Assembly: GCA_964471755.1 (NCBI GenBank)
Contig: CAYYJM010000089.1
Coordinates: 1 to 21,592 of the forward strand
Direction: 5' to 3'
DNA from: CAYYJM01 sp964471755
GTDB lineage: Bacteria > Planctomycetota > Planctomycetia > Gemmatales > Gemmataceae
Length of the DNA: 21,592 nt
In this document: one piece after another, positions 15,345-21,592 of the stretch
Layout of the letters: each line of letters opens with the position of its first letter
Numbering within the stretch: the first letter of the stretch is position 1
Notes under the pieces: generated by a model
What the model saw: only the letters and a program-made list of their open reading frames with translations
The model's database searches: none
Told to the model about the DNA's origin: nothing
Translations under genes and position numbers: made by a program

Positions 15345-16556
15345 ATGACCAACCGAATCGAAGCCGAGCGTCAGGGATTCCTCGCCGCTATTCGCGAGTC
15401 ACCGGAAGACGAGACGCACCGCCTGGTCTACGCCGACTGGCTCCAGGATCACGACGAGGACGCGGAAGCAGAGTTCATCCGCGCCCACATTGAGGTCACC
15501 CGTCCCGGAGTAAAATCTAATGGGTCGGAGTTGCTGCGGTTGTGCGACGCACGCATTGCCAAGATCGTGGCGGAATCCGGCCTGCCAGAAGCTGCACGTC
15601 ACAAGGCCGAAATCGGCTTTCGAGGGGGGCTGGTGGACTCTCTTGGTCTTCCCGCTCGGTGGCTGGTCGAACACGCCGACTCGCTCAGTCGGTACACTCA
15701 ACTGCTTCGCAAACTGACGGTGTACCGTGCCCACGGTTTTCTCAGCCGGCTCGCGGCCTGCCCGCTCCTTGGTTCGGTCACCGACCTGCGCATCATCGCC
15801 TGGATTGCGCCGAAGGACGCCACCGCTCTGGCGGCGTCGTCGTTCCTGGGACGGCTGGAGACGCTGGAGATCATGCTCGGCACCGTAGGCGAAGACGACA
15901 ACGCCACCGCCGAGGCGTTCGGGCGTGGAGCGGCAGTTGGCGCCGCCTACCCGCGACTCCGTGAATTGATCGCGGTAGATGCGTCCCTGGCTCATCTGGC
16001 ACAGATCGACCAGGCCGCAGGTCGTTCCATCGCCCGGGCGGTCCCGGAGACGCCGCAACTATTCCCGATCGCGGAGGATTTCCATCCCTACGTCTTCCCT
16101 GGTCTGCTGCCAGACGGGACGCAGTTGCTTGTCGATGTGAATCGCGAGCAACTCTTGCTCTACTTCTTCGACGCGACCGGTCGGCAGACCGAACTGCGGG
16201 AAGTGCCGCTACCGGCGGAGTGCCGCGAGCAACCGGACGACCCGTACGGCACCAGCCACAACACCGCGCGTCTGCACGAATTTCTGCGTCGGGAATACGG
16301 CTTTCGACCAGCTGGGATCCGCGTCCTCGAGATTGAGGGATGTGACAACCTGTACATCGATGCCCCACCTGGACACATCCGCAACTTACTCGGTTACCTG
16401 GACGATCCCGATGAGCGGCCGGAGGACGGCAGCGAATACTGCTGCGGCTACGGTGCGTACTGCTATGACTGGGTTTGCGGCGACGTGTACCGAATGTACC
16501 TGCACGGCGGCGATCCGTACATTAACGGCAGAGACGGCGGCATCGAGTCGACCTGA
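15345..16556 (+). CDS. TIGR02996 domain-containing protein with novel C-terminal region
   Basis: The N-terminal 50 residues match the planctomycete TIGR02996 'repeat-companion' domain: GFLAAIRESPEDETHRLVYA, DWLQDHDEDAEAEFIRAH. In this lineage the domain usually precedes leucine-rich-repeat-like segments. Residues about 120-215 have degenerate LRR character (LRKLTVYRAHGFLSRL, VTDLRIIAW, LETLEIMLG). From about 240 the protein changes to a different, apparently globular region. It ends in a Tyr/Cys/Gly-rich stretch (SEYCCGYGAYCYDWVCGDVY, 363-382) with four cysteines. ATG 15345 is preferred: GGAG lies 8 nt upstream and the TIGR02996 domain starts here, although the frame is open from 15003. No signal peptide is present. 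Molecular function is unknown. Confidence 0.8.
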   Translation: MTNRIEAERQGFLAAIRESPEDETHRLVYADWLQDHDEDAEAEFIRAHIEVTRPGVKSNGSELLRLCDARIAKIVAESGLPEAARHKAEIGFRGGLVDSLGLPARWLVEHADSLSRYTQLLRKLTVYRAHGFLSRLAACPLLGSVTDLRIIAWIAPKDATALAASSFLGRLETLEIMLGTVGEDDNATAEAFGRGAAVGAAYPRLRELIAVDASLAHLAQIDQAAGRSIARAVPETPQLFPIAEDFHPYVFPGLLPDGTQLLVDVNREQLLLYFFDATGRQTELREVPLPAECREQPDDPYGTSHNTARLHEFLRREYGFRPAGIRVLEIEGCDNLYIDAPPGHIRNLLGYLDDPDERPEDGSEYCCGYGAYCYDWVCGDVYRMYLHGGDPYINGRDGGIEST

Positions 16557-16620
16557 CCGCCTTGGCAATGTCAACAGCCTCCAGCGTGATTCATCCCTGG
16601 CTATGGCGCTCCAGGATTGA

Positions 16621-16626
16621 TACACT
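16621..16626 (+). promoter_or_regulatory. Weak candidate -10 element upstream of the DUF5678-like gene
   Basis: TACACT (4 of 6 to the -10 consensus) follows an ATTGA run and lies 42 nt before the ATG at 16669. No clear -35 is visible. This 112-bp gap contains no other structure I can support. Confidence 0.2.
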
Positions 16627-16668
16627 CGCGTTTTGGGTTGTCGGACCTGAGCGTCTGGAGGGTGAGCG

Positions 16669-17037
16669 ATGCCGGAATCCGGTCACAGATTAGCGGAACG
16701 GCTTCATCGCGAGGCGATCGACCAGTTGTGCGCCCAATCGAGAATCGTCGATCCGGAACCGGACCTGCCGGACGTTGCCCCGAACAGTTCCGTCGCCCCG
16801 GAGTGGGACATCTTCCGCCGCGAGGTGGAGCAGCTGATCGCTGACGGTCACCGGAACCGGTTCGCCCTCGTCAAGGTGGGGCACGCCATCACTGTCTGGG
16901 ACACGCTGCGCGATGCCCTCCAGGCGAGCCAGATCCTCTACGGCTCGGCCCCGTGTCTGGTGCAACAGATCTTGCCCTATCTCCGTTCTCTCCGTCCTGG
17001 AAACCATGCCCATGCCACGGTTGACGTTCCCCTTTGA
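16669..17037 (+). CDS. Small hypothetical protein, DUF5678-like C-terminal half
   Basis: Soluble protein of 122 residues. GGAGGG sits 6 nt before ATG 16669, giving a clear start. The N-terminal 45 residues look flexible (acidic and Pro-rich). Residues about 60-101 (FALVKVGHAITVWDTLRDAL, then QILYGSAPCLVQQI) resemble the short DUF5678-type pattern 'G-f-aLi-g--v-----t--eAl--g---fg--p-lv-qI'; this is recognition by eye only. The 3' end overlaps the retropepsin-like gene by 32 nt, a sign of co-translation. I recall small proteins of this pattern lying beside retropepsin-like genes in other bacteria, which supports a paired function. It could be a partner or substrate of the protease; no function is established. 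Confidence 0.68.
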   Translation: MPESGHRLAERLHREAIDQLCAQSRIVDPEPDLPDVAPNSSVAPEWDIFRREVEQLIADGHRNRFALVKVGHAITVWDTLRDALQASQILYGSAPCLVQQILPYLRSLRPGNHAHATVDVPL

Positions 17038-17449
17038 GCAGGACGGGTTGCTCGTCTCCGCCTTCGTCGGACTGGCCGCTCCTGCGTTGCAAGCGATGCA
17101 CGCGCAAGGGGCCTCGTTGCCGCCCTCGATCCACGCACGCGGGATCATCGATTCCGGTTCGACCCTGACCACTGTGACGTCGCGAATCCTGACCACCCTG
17201 AACGCGGTGCCGGGTGCGACGGCCATCACCCGAACCGCTTCCGGTCCCGTTCCCGTCTCCTTTTATGACATCAGCTTCACGATCTTCAACCTGACGACGC
17301 CGAACGTGGTCCTGTCGCGCGTGGACTGGCGCGTGACGAACTTCGCTGACGACCCGGACGACATCGACATCCTGTTCGGCCTCGACCTTCTCCGGGAGGT
17401 CGTCCTGATCGTGGATGGCCCGGTCCAGTTGTTCTCGCTCGACTTTTGA
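17006..17449 (+). CDS. Retropepsin-like aspartic protease family protein
   Basis: Single-domain aspartyl protease-like protein of 147 residues that would act as a homodimer, as retropepsins do. The catalytic-type motif is IIDSGSTLTTV (47-57) with Asp49 in DSG, and the C-terminal strand IDILFGLDLLREVVLIVDG (120-138) fits the family 'iLG-d-L' pattern. There is no signal peptide or membrane segment, so it is cytoplasmic. ATG 17006 and ATG 17012 are both possible starts; a GGA lies closest to 17006. It overlaps the DUF5678-like gene by 32 nt and precedes the Y-family polymerase gene by 92 bp on the same strand. The DSG triad and length fit an active protease, but no substrate is known. Confidence 0.76.
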   Translation: MPMPRLTFPFEQDGLLVSAFVGLAAPALQAMHAQGASLPPSIHARGIIDSGSTLTTVTSRILTTLNAVPGATAITRTASGPVPVSFYDISFTIFNLTTPNVVLSRVDWRVTNFADDPDDIDILFGLDLLREVVLIVDGPVQLFSLDF

Positions 17450-17475
17450 GCGTCTTCCCGCGCCACCTACCAACC

Positions 17476-17504
17476 TTGTCCGCGCTCACCATCCCGGGTC
17501 TACT
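17476..17504 (+). promoter_or_regulatory. Candidate promoter in front of the Y-family polymerase gene
   Basis: TTGTCC (4 of 6 to the -35 consensus) and TCTACT (4 of 6 to the -10) are spaced by 17 nt, 37 nt before ATG 17542. No LexA-type operator of the CTGT-N8-ACAG kind is seen. The match is weak and could be chance. Confidence 0.25.
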
Positions 17505-17541
17505 CGATGCTGGCGTGTCCCAGCGCCGGGTGAGGTGCCCC

Positions 17542-18825
17542 ATGGTCGGCGAAGTTCCCTGGATCGTTCATCTCGACGTCGATGCTTTCTTCGCCGCGAT
17601 CGAGCAGCGCGATGAGCCATCCCTGCGTGGCCGGCCGGTCGCCGTCGGCACCGGTGTCGTCGCCAGTTGCAGCCCCGAGGCGAAGCGACTCGGCGTCCAG
17701 ACCGCCATGCGCCTTTGCGATGCTCGTCGCATCTGCCCCGGCCTGGTCATCCTGCCGGGCGACTACCGCAAGTACGAACTGGCCGGCCGACAGATCCTCG
17801 CTCTCTGTCGAGAACGCACCTCGCGCGTCGAGACGCCAGCCCTTGACGACCTGTACCTCGATCTGACCGCCGCCGCTCGACGCAGCGACGAACCGGCGAA
17901 CTTCATCGAAACGACTGCACGCGAACTACGTCGGGCTGTCACTCAGGAAGTGCGTCTGAGCGTTTCCCTGGGCATCGGCACGAGCAAGCTCGCCGCCCGC
18001 GTGGCGACGCATCACGCCAAGCGCCGCCATCGCCCCGACGACGGCCTGGCCATCGACTCGACGACATTCACGCAGCCGGAGCCGGGCATCGTTCGGGTTC
18101 GTGCCGGGTGCGAAACGGCCTATCTCGCCCCGTGGCCGGTACGGGTGCTGCATGGCCTGGGGCCGAAATCGGAGGAACGGCTCGATCGGATCAACGTCCA
18201 CACGGTCGGCGAACTGGCCGCGGTGCCGGTCCACGTCGTCTGTGCCCTGCTCGGCTCACGCGGTCGGGTGCTGCGCGAGCAGGCCCACGGCATCGACCCG
18301 CGCACGGTCGAACCGACGAAGCCGGCTCAGTCGCTCAGTCGCTGCACCAGCTTCGACCCGCCGGCGTCGGAACCGGCCTTTCTCGTGGCCATGCTGGAGA
18401 ATCTGCTCGAACGGGCCGCCTCGTGGCTGCGGATGCACGAACTCGGCACACGCGGCCTGACGGTCGTGCTGCGCTACGGCGACCACCGCTCCGACGAGAG
18501 TCGGGCGGCCTTTCCGCTGCCGACGCAGGACGAGGCGCAGCTCCATACCACGGCCCGGGAGCGCTTCGAGCGGCTCTATCGGCGTCGGCTGCCCTTGCGG
18601 CTGCTCGGCGTCCATCTCGGACCGCTTCAGCCGCCGATCCAGCAGCGGGAACTGTTCGACGGACCAGCCGAGGAGCAGCGCCGTCGGCTGGAGGCGTGCA
18701 AGGACGCCATCCGCCAGCGTTTCGGCTTCCTGGCCGTGCAGCGCGGCTCGACCGTGATCCTCAACGATCAACTCGACCACGATCGCGACAACTACCGGCT
18801 GCGAACCCCCTGCCTGACACGATAA
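17542..18825 (+). CDS. Y-family DNA polymerase (DinB/ImuB-like) with altered active-site motifs
   Basis: Translesion-type DNA polymerase of 427 residues. ATG 17542 has GAGG 6 nt upstream and the palm domain starts at residue 8; the frame open from 17446 is ignored. Motifs: IVHLDVDAFFAAIEQ (8-22, metal-binding Asp12 and Asp14, gate Phe16-Phe17), the ALDDLYLD stretch (100-107) in place of the usual SIDEA(F/Y)LD, VSLGIGTSKLAARVAT (141-156), a helix-hairpin-helix (GLGPKSEERLDRINVHTVGE, 205-224), the little-finger region, and QRELF near the C-terminus, which could bind the sliding clamp. The second acidic pair is Asp102-Asp103 rather than Asp-Glu. The nucleotide-binding 'Y-x-x-R' found in DinB is Pro45 and Lys48. 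It is longer than E. coli DinB (351) and may belong to a divergent clade. Confidence 0.85.
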   Translation: MVGEVPWIVHLDVDAFFAAIEQRDEPSLRGRPVAVGTGVVASCSPEAKRLGVQTAMRLCDARRICPGLVILPGDYRKYELAGRQILALCRERTSRVETPALDDLYLDLTAAARRSDEPANFIETTARELRRAVTQEVRLSVSLGIGTSKLAARVATHHAKRRHRPDDGLAIDSTTFTQPEPGIVRVRAGCETAYLAPWPVRVLHGLGPKSEERLDRINVHTVGELAAVPVHVVCALLGSRGRVLREQAHGIDPRTVEPTKPAQSLSRCTSFDPPASEPAFLVAMLENLLERAASWLRMHELGTRGLTVVLRYGDHRSDESRAAFPLPTQDEAQLHTTARERFERLYRRRLPLRLLGVHLGPLQPPIQQRELFDGPAEEQRRRLEACKDAIRQRFGFLAVQRGSTVILNDQLDHDRDNYRLRTPCLTR

Positions 18826-18857
18826 GTGCCAGGGTTCCGCAGCTCGGTTGTCAGCTG

Positions 18858-19058
18858 TTACCGGGACGGACGGGGACGGCTCCCCTGCTGACGCTCCTTC
18901 ATCATCTGCTCGGCGTCCCGGCGGATCATTTCCTTCCGCTCCTGCTCGGACACCTGTGGCCCCGTCGTGGGCTGACTCTCGCAGCCGGCCAGAAACAGGC
19001 CGGCGACGAAACAGACCAGCAGGGCCAGCACACGGATCCTGGCGGCGATTCGCAGCAT
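18858..19058 (-). CDS. Small lipoprotein of unknown function
   Basis: 66-residue protein with a lipoprotein signal peptide: basic n-region (MLRIAARIR), hydrophobic core and lipobox LAGC with Cys near residue 26. The mature part is about 40 hydrophilic residues (QERKEMIRRDAEQMMKERQQ) that may form a short charged helix. ATG 19058 is chosen because AGGAG lies 7 nt upstream; an ATG at 19076 has no such site. The gene starts 32 bp after the DUF1559 gene on the same strand, so the two are probably co-transcribed. Small lipoproteins next to DUF1559 genes recur in planctomycetes as I recall. The gene converges with the polymerase gene 32 bp away. Function unknown. Confidence 0.78.
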   Translation of the reverse strand: MLRIAARIRVLALLVCFVAGLFLAGCESQPTTGPQVSEQERKEMIRRDAEQMMKERQQGSRPRPSR

Positions 19059-19090
19059 GGTCGTACTCCTCGGCATGGTGCCAGCGATGC

Positions 19091-20044
19091 TCAGTCCAGA
19101 CCGATCGGCTCACGGCCATTTCGGCTTCCTGCAGCCATCCAGGCGTCCCGGTTCACGGTGCTGCTGACGAAGCGGATCGAACCGTCGCAGAACAGAACGC
19201 CGGCTCCGCCCGTGTGGTAGCTGCTGGCCGGGACGACCAGAGAGTACCAGTCTCCGTTCGGCCGCCAGCAGGCGCTGTTCGGCGGGAGCAGGTGCGTGTA
19301 GCCCGTCCGCCAGACCGACCGCTCGACGTACGGGTAGCCCTTCCACCGCCAGCCGGCGCTGACGATGGCGGCGGATCTCCAGTCCTGGGCCAGGAAGCCG
19401 TCACGGTAGGTCTGGAGCTGGGCAAACGTGGCCGGCGGCGTTGGCGCTGCCGTGCTGGAGTCGAAGCAGTCTCCCTCCACCGTCGCGCTACCGGAGGCCG
19501 GGGCGTTGCCGACCTCGGCCATGTAAGCCGTGTTGCTTGAGCCGTCCGGGATCTGCTCCAGCTTGCGGACCATCGACGTGTCGTCCATCATGCCGTCGTT
19601 GCCGCTCCGGGCATTCCAGATGCCGTAGTTCATGTGGTAGTTGGTCCAGGCCATGGCCGTGTCCGTCCGGGTGTTCGGATCCGAGGGACAGGCGAGGATC
19701 TTGAACCGGATGCCGGCCAGGGTCGAGTTCGAGCCCGACGCCCACCAGCCGGTGTTCACGTCGTACGAACGGAAGAGGCTGTCCTGCTCGACGTACGGCA
19801 GCAGGAAGACGTGGGCGGAATTGTTTCCACCCTGCGGAAAGTTACCGATGGTGCCGTGGTAGTTGTGGGCGGCGACGCCCCATTGCTTGAGGTTGTTCTG
19901 GCAGGTCATCCGGGCCGCGGCGTCGCGGACTTTTTGAACAGCGGGGAGGAGCAGGCCGATCAGGATCGCGATGATCGCAATGACGACCAGCAGCTCGATC
20001 AACGTGAAGGCGCGGTTACGCACGGGGTGGGGTGTGGGTTTCAT
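19091..20044 (-). CDS. DUF1559 domain-containing protein with type IV pilin-like N-terminus
   Basis: Planctomycete hallmark family. The N-terminus RAFTLIELLVVIAIIAILIG (11-30) is a type IV prepilin signal with the cleavage point between Ala12 and Phe13 and Glu17 at position +5. After the single hydrophobic helix comes the usual PAVQKVRDAAARMTCQNNLK (34-53) and N-Y-H segment, then the DUF1559 beta-rich body. The C-terminal GAGVLFCDGSIRFVSSTVN stretch is typical of the family. At 317 residues it is of normal length. The protein should be processed by a prepilin peptidase and sit in or on the inner membrane; its role (pseudopilus, envelope structure) is unproven. It is followed by a small lipoprotein gene. 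A candidate promoter lies about 105 nt upstream. Confidence 0.95.
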   Translation of the reverse strand: MKPTPHPVRNRAFTLIELLVVIAIIAILIGLLLPAVQKVRDAAARMTCQNNLKQWGVAAHNYHGTIGNFPQGGNNSAHVFLLPYVEQDSLFRSYDVNTGWWASGSNSTLAGIRFKILACPSDPNTRTDTAMAWTNYHMNYGIWNARSGNDGMMDDTSMVRKLEQIPDGSSNTAYMAEVGNAPASGSATVEGDCFDSSTAAPTPPATFAQLQTYRDGFLAQDWRSAAIVSAGWRWKGYPYVERSVWRTGYTHLLPPNSACWRPNGDWYSLVVPASSYHTGGAGVLFCDGSIRFVSSTVNRDAWMAAGSRNGREPIGLD

Positions 20045-20148
20045 CGGACCATCTCTACCGGGCGAAAGGGTGCGAAGGCGGGAAGAACCAGGAAGGAATC
20101 AACGGCGGGGGGGAAGCGCACGGCGCTCCCGTTCGGGCAGATATCCTC

Positions 20149-20177
20149 ATTCTAGGTGATCGATTCGTGAGGAACAA
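20149..20177 (-). promoter_or_regulatory. Candidate sigma70-type promoter for the DUF1559 gene
   Basis: On the minus strand TTGTTC (20177 to 20172, 3 of 6) and TAGAAT (20154 to 20149, 5 of 6 to the -10) are exactly 17 nt apart. The start site would be near 20142, giving a leader of about 98 nt before the ATG at 20044. Confidence 0.45.
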
Positions 20178-20220
20178 GGTGATCCGAACGATTTTCTCGG
20201 CCCGGCTCGACTCAGGGCGT

Positions 20221-20246
20221 GGGAGGGCGAGGCGCCTCGCCCTCCC
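20221..20246. repeat. Perfect 26-bp palindrome
   Basis: GGGAGGGCGAGGC (20221-20233) is followed at once by its exact reverse complement, ending at 20246, with no spacer. It lies 82 bp upstream of the esterase ATG and 44 bp beyond the DUF1559 promoter. GGCGAGGC/GCCTCGCC-type elements are, as I recall, common between genes in Gemmataceae, so it may be one copy of a dispersed intergenic repeat. Confidence 0.7.
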
Positions 20247-20327
20247 GGACGAAGAAAAGTTCCGTCCACCCGGTTGCAGATCCTTTCGGATCGGATACGC
20301 TGAGGCCACCCCCTGGAGGAATTCCCG

Positions 20328-21592
20328 ATGCACCGTCTTGTTCCGACCCTCTTCACGGCTTTCGTCGCCTGGGGTCTTCTCGGCCCCGTCGTGGCCCGCG
20401 CCGACGACCAGCTCAACGTCCTCTCCGGCAAGGACGAGGTCGCCCCGAATCGCATGCTTCGCACGTTCCTCCTGGCCGAGGCGAAGAAGGCTTTCGACAC
20501 TCGCTCCGCCGCCGTCGCCGCCCTCAAGACGCCTGAGGACGTGAAGAAACGTCAGGAATCCCTTCGCGCGAAGTTCATCGAAGCCCTGGGCGGCTTCCCC
20601 GAGAAGACGCCGCTCAATCCCCNNNNNNNNNNNNNNNNNNNGTTGGCAAGGAGGTCCGCGACGGCTACCGCATCGAGAAGGTCATCTACGAGAGTCGGCC
20701 CGGCCACCACGTCACGGCCACGCTCTACCTCCCGGACGGCAACGGCCCCTGTCCCGGCGTCCTCATGCCGATCGGCCACAGCATGACCGGCAAGGCCGCC
20801 GACTACATCCAGCGCGGAGCGATCCTCCTGGCCAAGAACGGCATGGCCTGCCTCGCCTACGACCCGATCGGCCAGGGCGAACGCCGACAACTCCTCGAAG
20901 CGATGGGCAAGCCGGCCATCGCCAGCAGCACGAACGAACACACGCTGATCGGCGTCGGAGCCATGCTCGTCGGCGAGGGCACCGCGAGCTACCGCATCTG
21001 GGACGGCATCCGTAGCCTCGACTACCTGGCCAGCCGACCGGAGATCGATCCGAAGCGGCTCGGCTGCACCGGCTGTTCCGGCGGCGGCACCCTGACCTCA
21101 TACCTGATGGCCCTCGACGAGCGCATCCTGGCGGCCGCACCGTCGTGCTACCTGACCTCGCTGGAACGCCTCTTCGCGAAGCTCGGCCCACAGGACGCCG
21201 AGCAGAACATTCCCGGCCAGGTCGCCTTCGGCCTCGATCACGCCGACTACATCTTCCTGCGCGCTCCGAGGCCGACGATCATCCTCGCCTCGACCCGCGA
21301 TTTCTTCGACATCAACGGCACCTGGACGACCTTCCGCGAGGCGAAGCGCGTCTACACCCTGCTCGGCCTGCCCGAGCGCGTCGATATCATCGAGGCCGAC
21401 TCCGGCCACGGCTACCCGAAGTCGCACCGCGAGGCGATGGTCCGTTTCCTGTCGCGCTGGCTGCTCGGCAAGGATGCGGTGATCACCGAACCAGACTTCC
21501 CGATCGCCACGGAAGCGGCGCTGCGCTGCACGCGAACCGGCCAGGTTCTGGAGGACTTCAAGGGGCCGTCGTGCTTCGACCTGAATCGCCAG
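20328..21592 (+). CDS. Secreted alpha/beta hydrolase, acetyl xylan esterase-like (interrupted by N gap, 3' end beyond window)
   Basis: Probable carbohydrate deacetylase or related esterase. ATG 20328 has GGAGG about 8 nt upstream. Residues 1-25 form a signal peptide ending ARA before DDQ, so it is exported. After an N-terminal helical part the frame enters 19 N at 20623-20641, and coding resumes from 20642 in a different phase (GTT GGC AAG...). Past the gap: ATLYLPDGNGPCPGVLMPIG, the nucleophile elbow GCTGCSGGGT (Ser codon 21077-21079), a likely acid in STRDFFDING and His in DSGHGYPKSHREAM. This full catalytic set argues for one intact gene. The phase change fits a gap of incorrect length. 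The frame is open to the right edge. The substrate, probably an acetylated polysaccharide, is inferred from family only. Confidence 0.82.
20623..20641. other. Assembly gap (19 N)
   Basis: Unresolved bases inside the esterase gene. The flanking codons (phase starting at 20622, and at 20642) are 20 nt apart, so the real gap must be about 17 or 20 nt, or otherwise two more than a multiple of three, to keep the gene in frame. Confidence 0.98.

Noticed and set aside
17450..17541. SOS (LexA) operator in front of the Y-family polymerase gene
   Set aside because: No CTGT-N8-ACAG or GAAC-N4-GTTC type site found in the 92-bp gap.
18108..19220. 370-codon plus-strand frame overlapping the polymerase, lipoprotein and DUF1559 genes
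   Set aside because: Shadow frame crossing three well-supported genes with no domain content.
20328..20786. Esterase as a truncated pseudogene
   Set aside because: The frame break coincides exactly with the N run, and the downstream part keeps nucleophile, acid and histidine motifs.

Overview
This window looks like part of a chromosome from a planctomycete, most likely Gemmataceae. The evidence is lineage-typical gene content: a DUF1559 pseudopilin-like protein with a type IV pilin N-terminus, a protein with the TIGR02996 'repeat-companion' domain, a cytoplasmic Ser/Thr kinase, a secreted 'GKWPE...PVDP' type hypothetical protein, and a signal-peptide-bearing esterase of planctomycete type. 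The DNA is GC-rich and many real genes begin with a GGAGG-like ribosome binding site. A run of 19 N near the right end shows the contig is scaffolded. I see no rRNA, tRNA, CRISPR array, prophage or insertion sequence.

Layout: 2-1891 (+) holds the end of a Tad/type II secretion inner-membrane gene pair (TadB-like, cut by the left edge, then TadC-like). 1984-4992 (-) is a tightly overlapped three-gene envelope operon: membrane-anchored Cys-based phosphatase, flippase-like membrane protein, and polyprenyl-phosphate-type glycosyltransferase. 5093-7597 (-) holds a Ser/Thr protein kinase and a glyoxylate/hydroxypyruvate reductase-like dehydrogenase. 7779-8960 (+) is an unusual fusion of an anti-sigma-type ATPase domain with two PilZ domains. 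It overlaps convergently with an orphan pxpB (8924-9670, -), which is divergent from a secreted planctomycete hypothetical (9699-11132, +). 11189-14629 (-) encodes an enlarged Tex protein with two Pro/Ala/Glu-rich insertions and an RG-rich tail, preceded by a good sigma70-type promoter.

14968-18825 (+) is more accessory in character: a lone HicB-like antitoxin, a TIGR02996 protein, a small DUF5678-like protein overlapping a retropepsin-like aspartic protease, and a Y-family DNA polymerase with altered active-site motifs. 18858-20044 (-) is a DUF1559 gene followed by a small lipoprotein, with a candidate promoter upstream. 20328 to the right edge (+) is a secreted alpha/beta hydrolase of the acetyl xylan esterase type, interrupted by the N gap.

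The most interesting items are the ATPase-PilZ-PilZ fusion (a possible c-di-GMP input to partner switching), the protease plus atypical Y-family polymerase cluster, the phosphatase/flippase/glycosyltransferase operon, the disordered expansions in Tex, and a perfect 26-bp palindrome near the right end. All functional links between neighbours are inference from order and motifs; no database search was possible.
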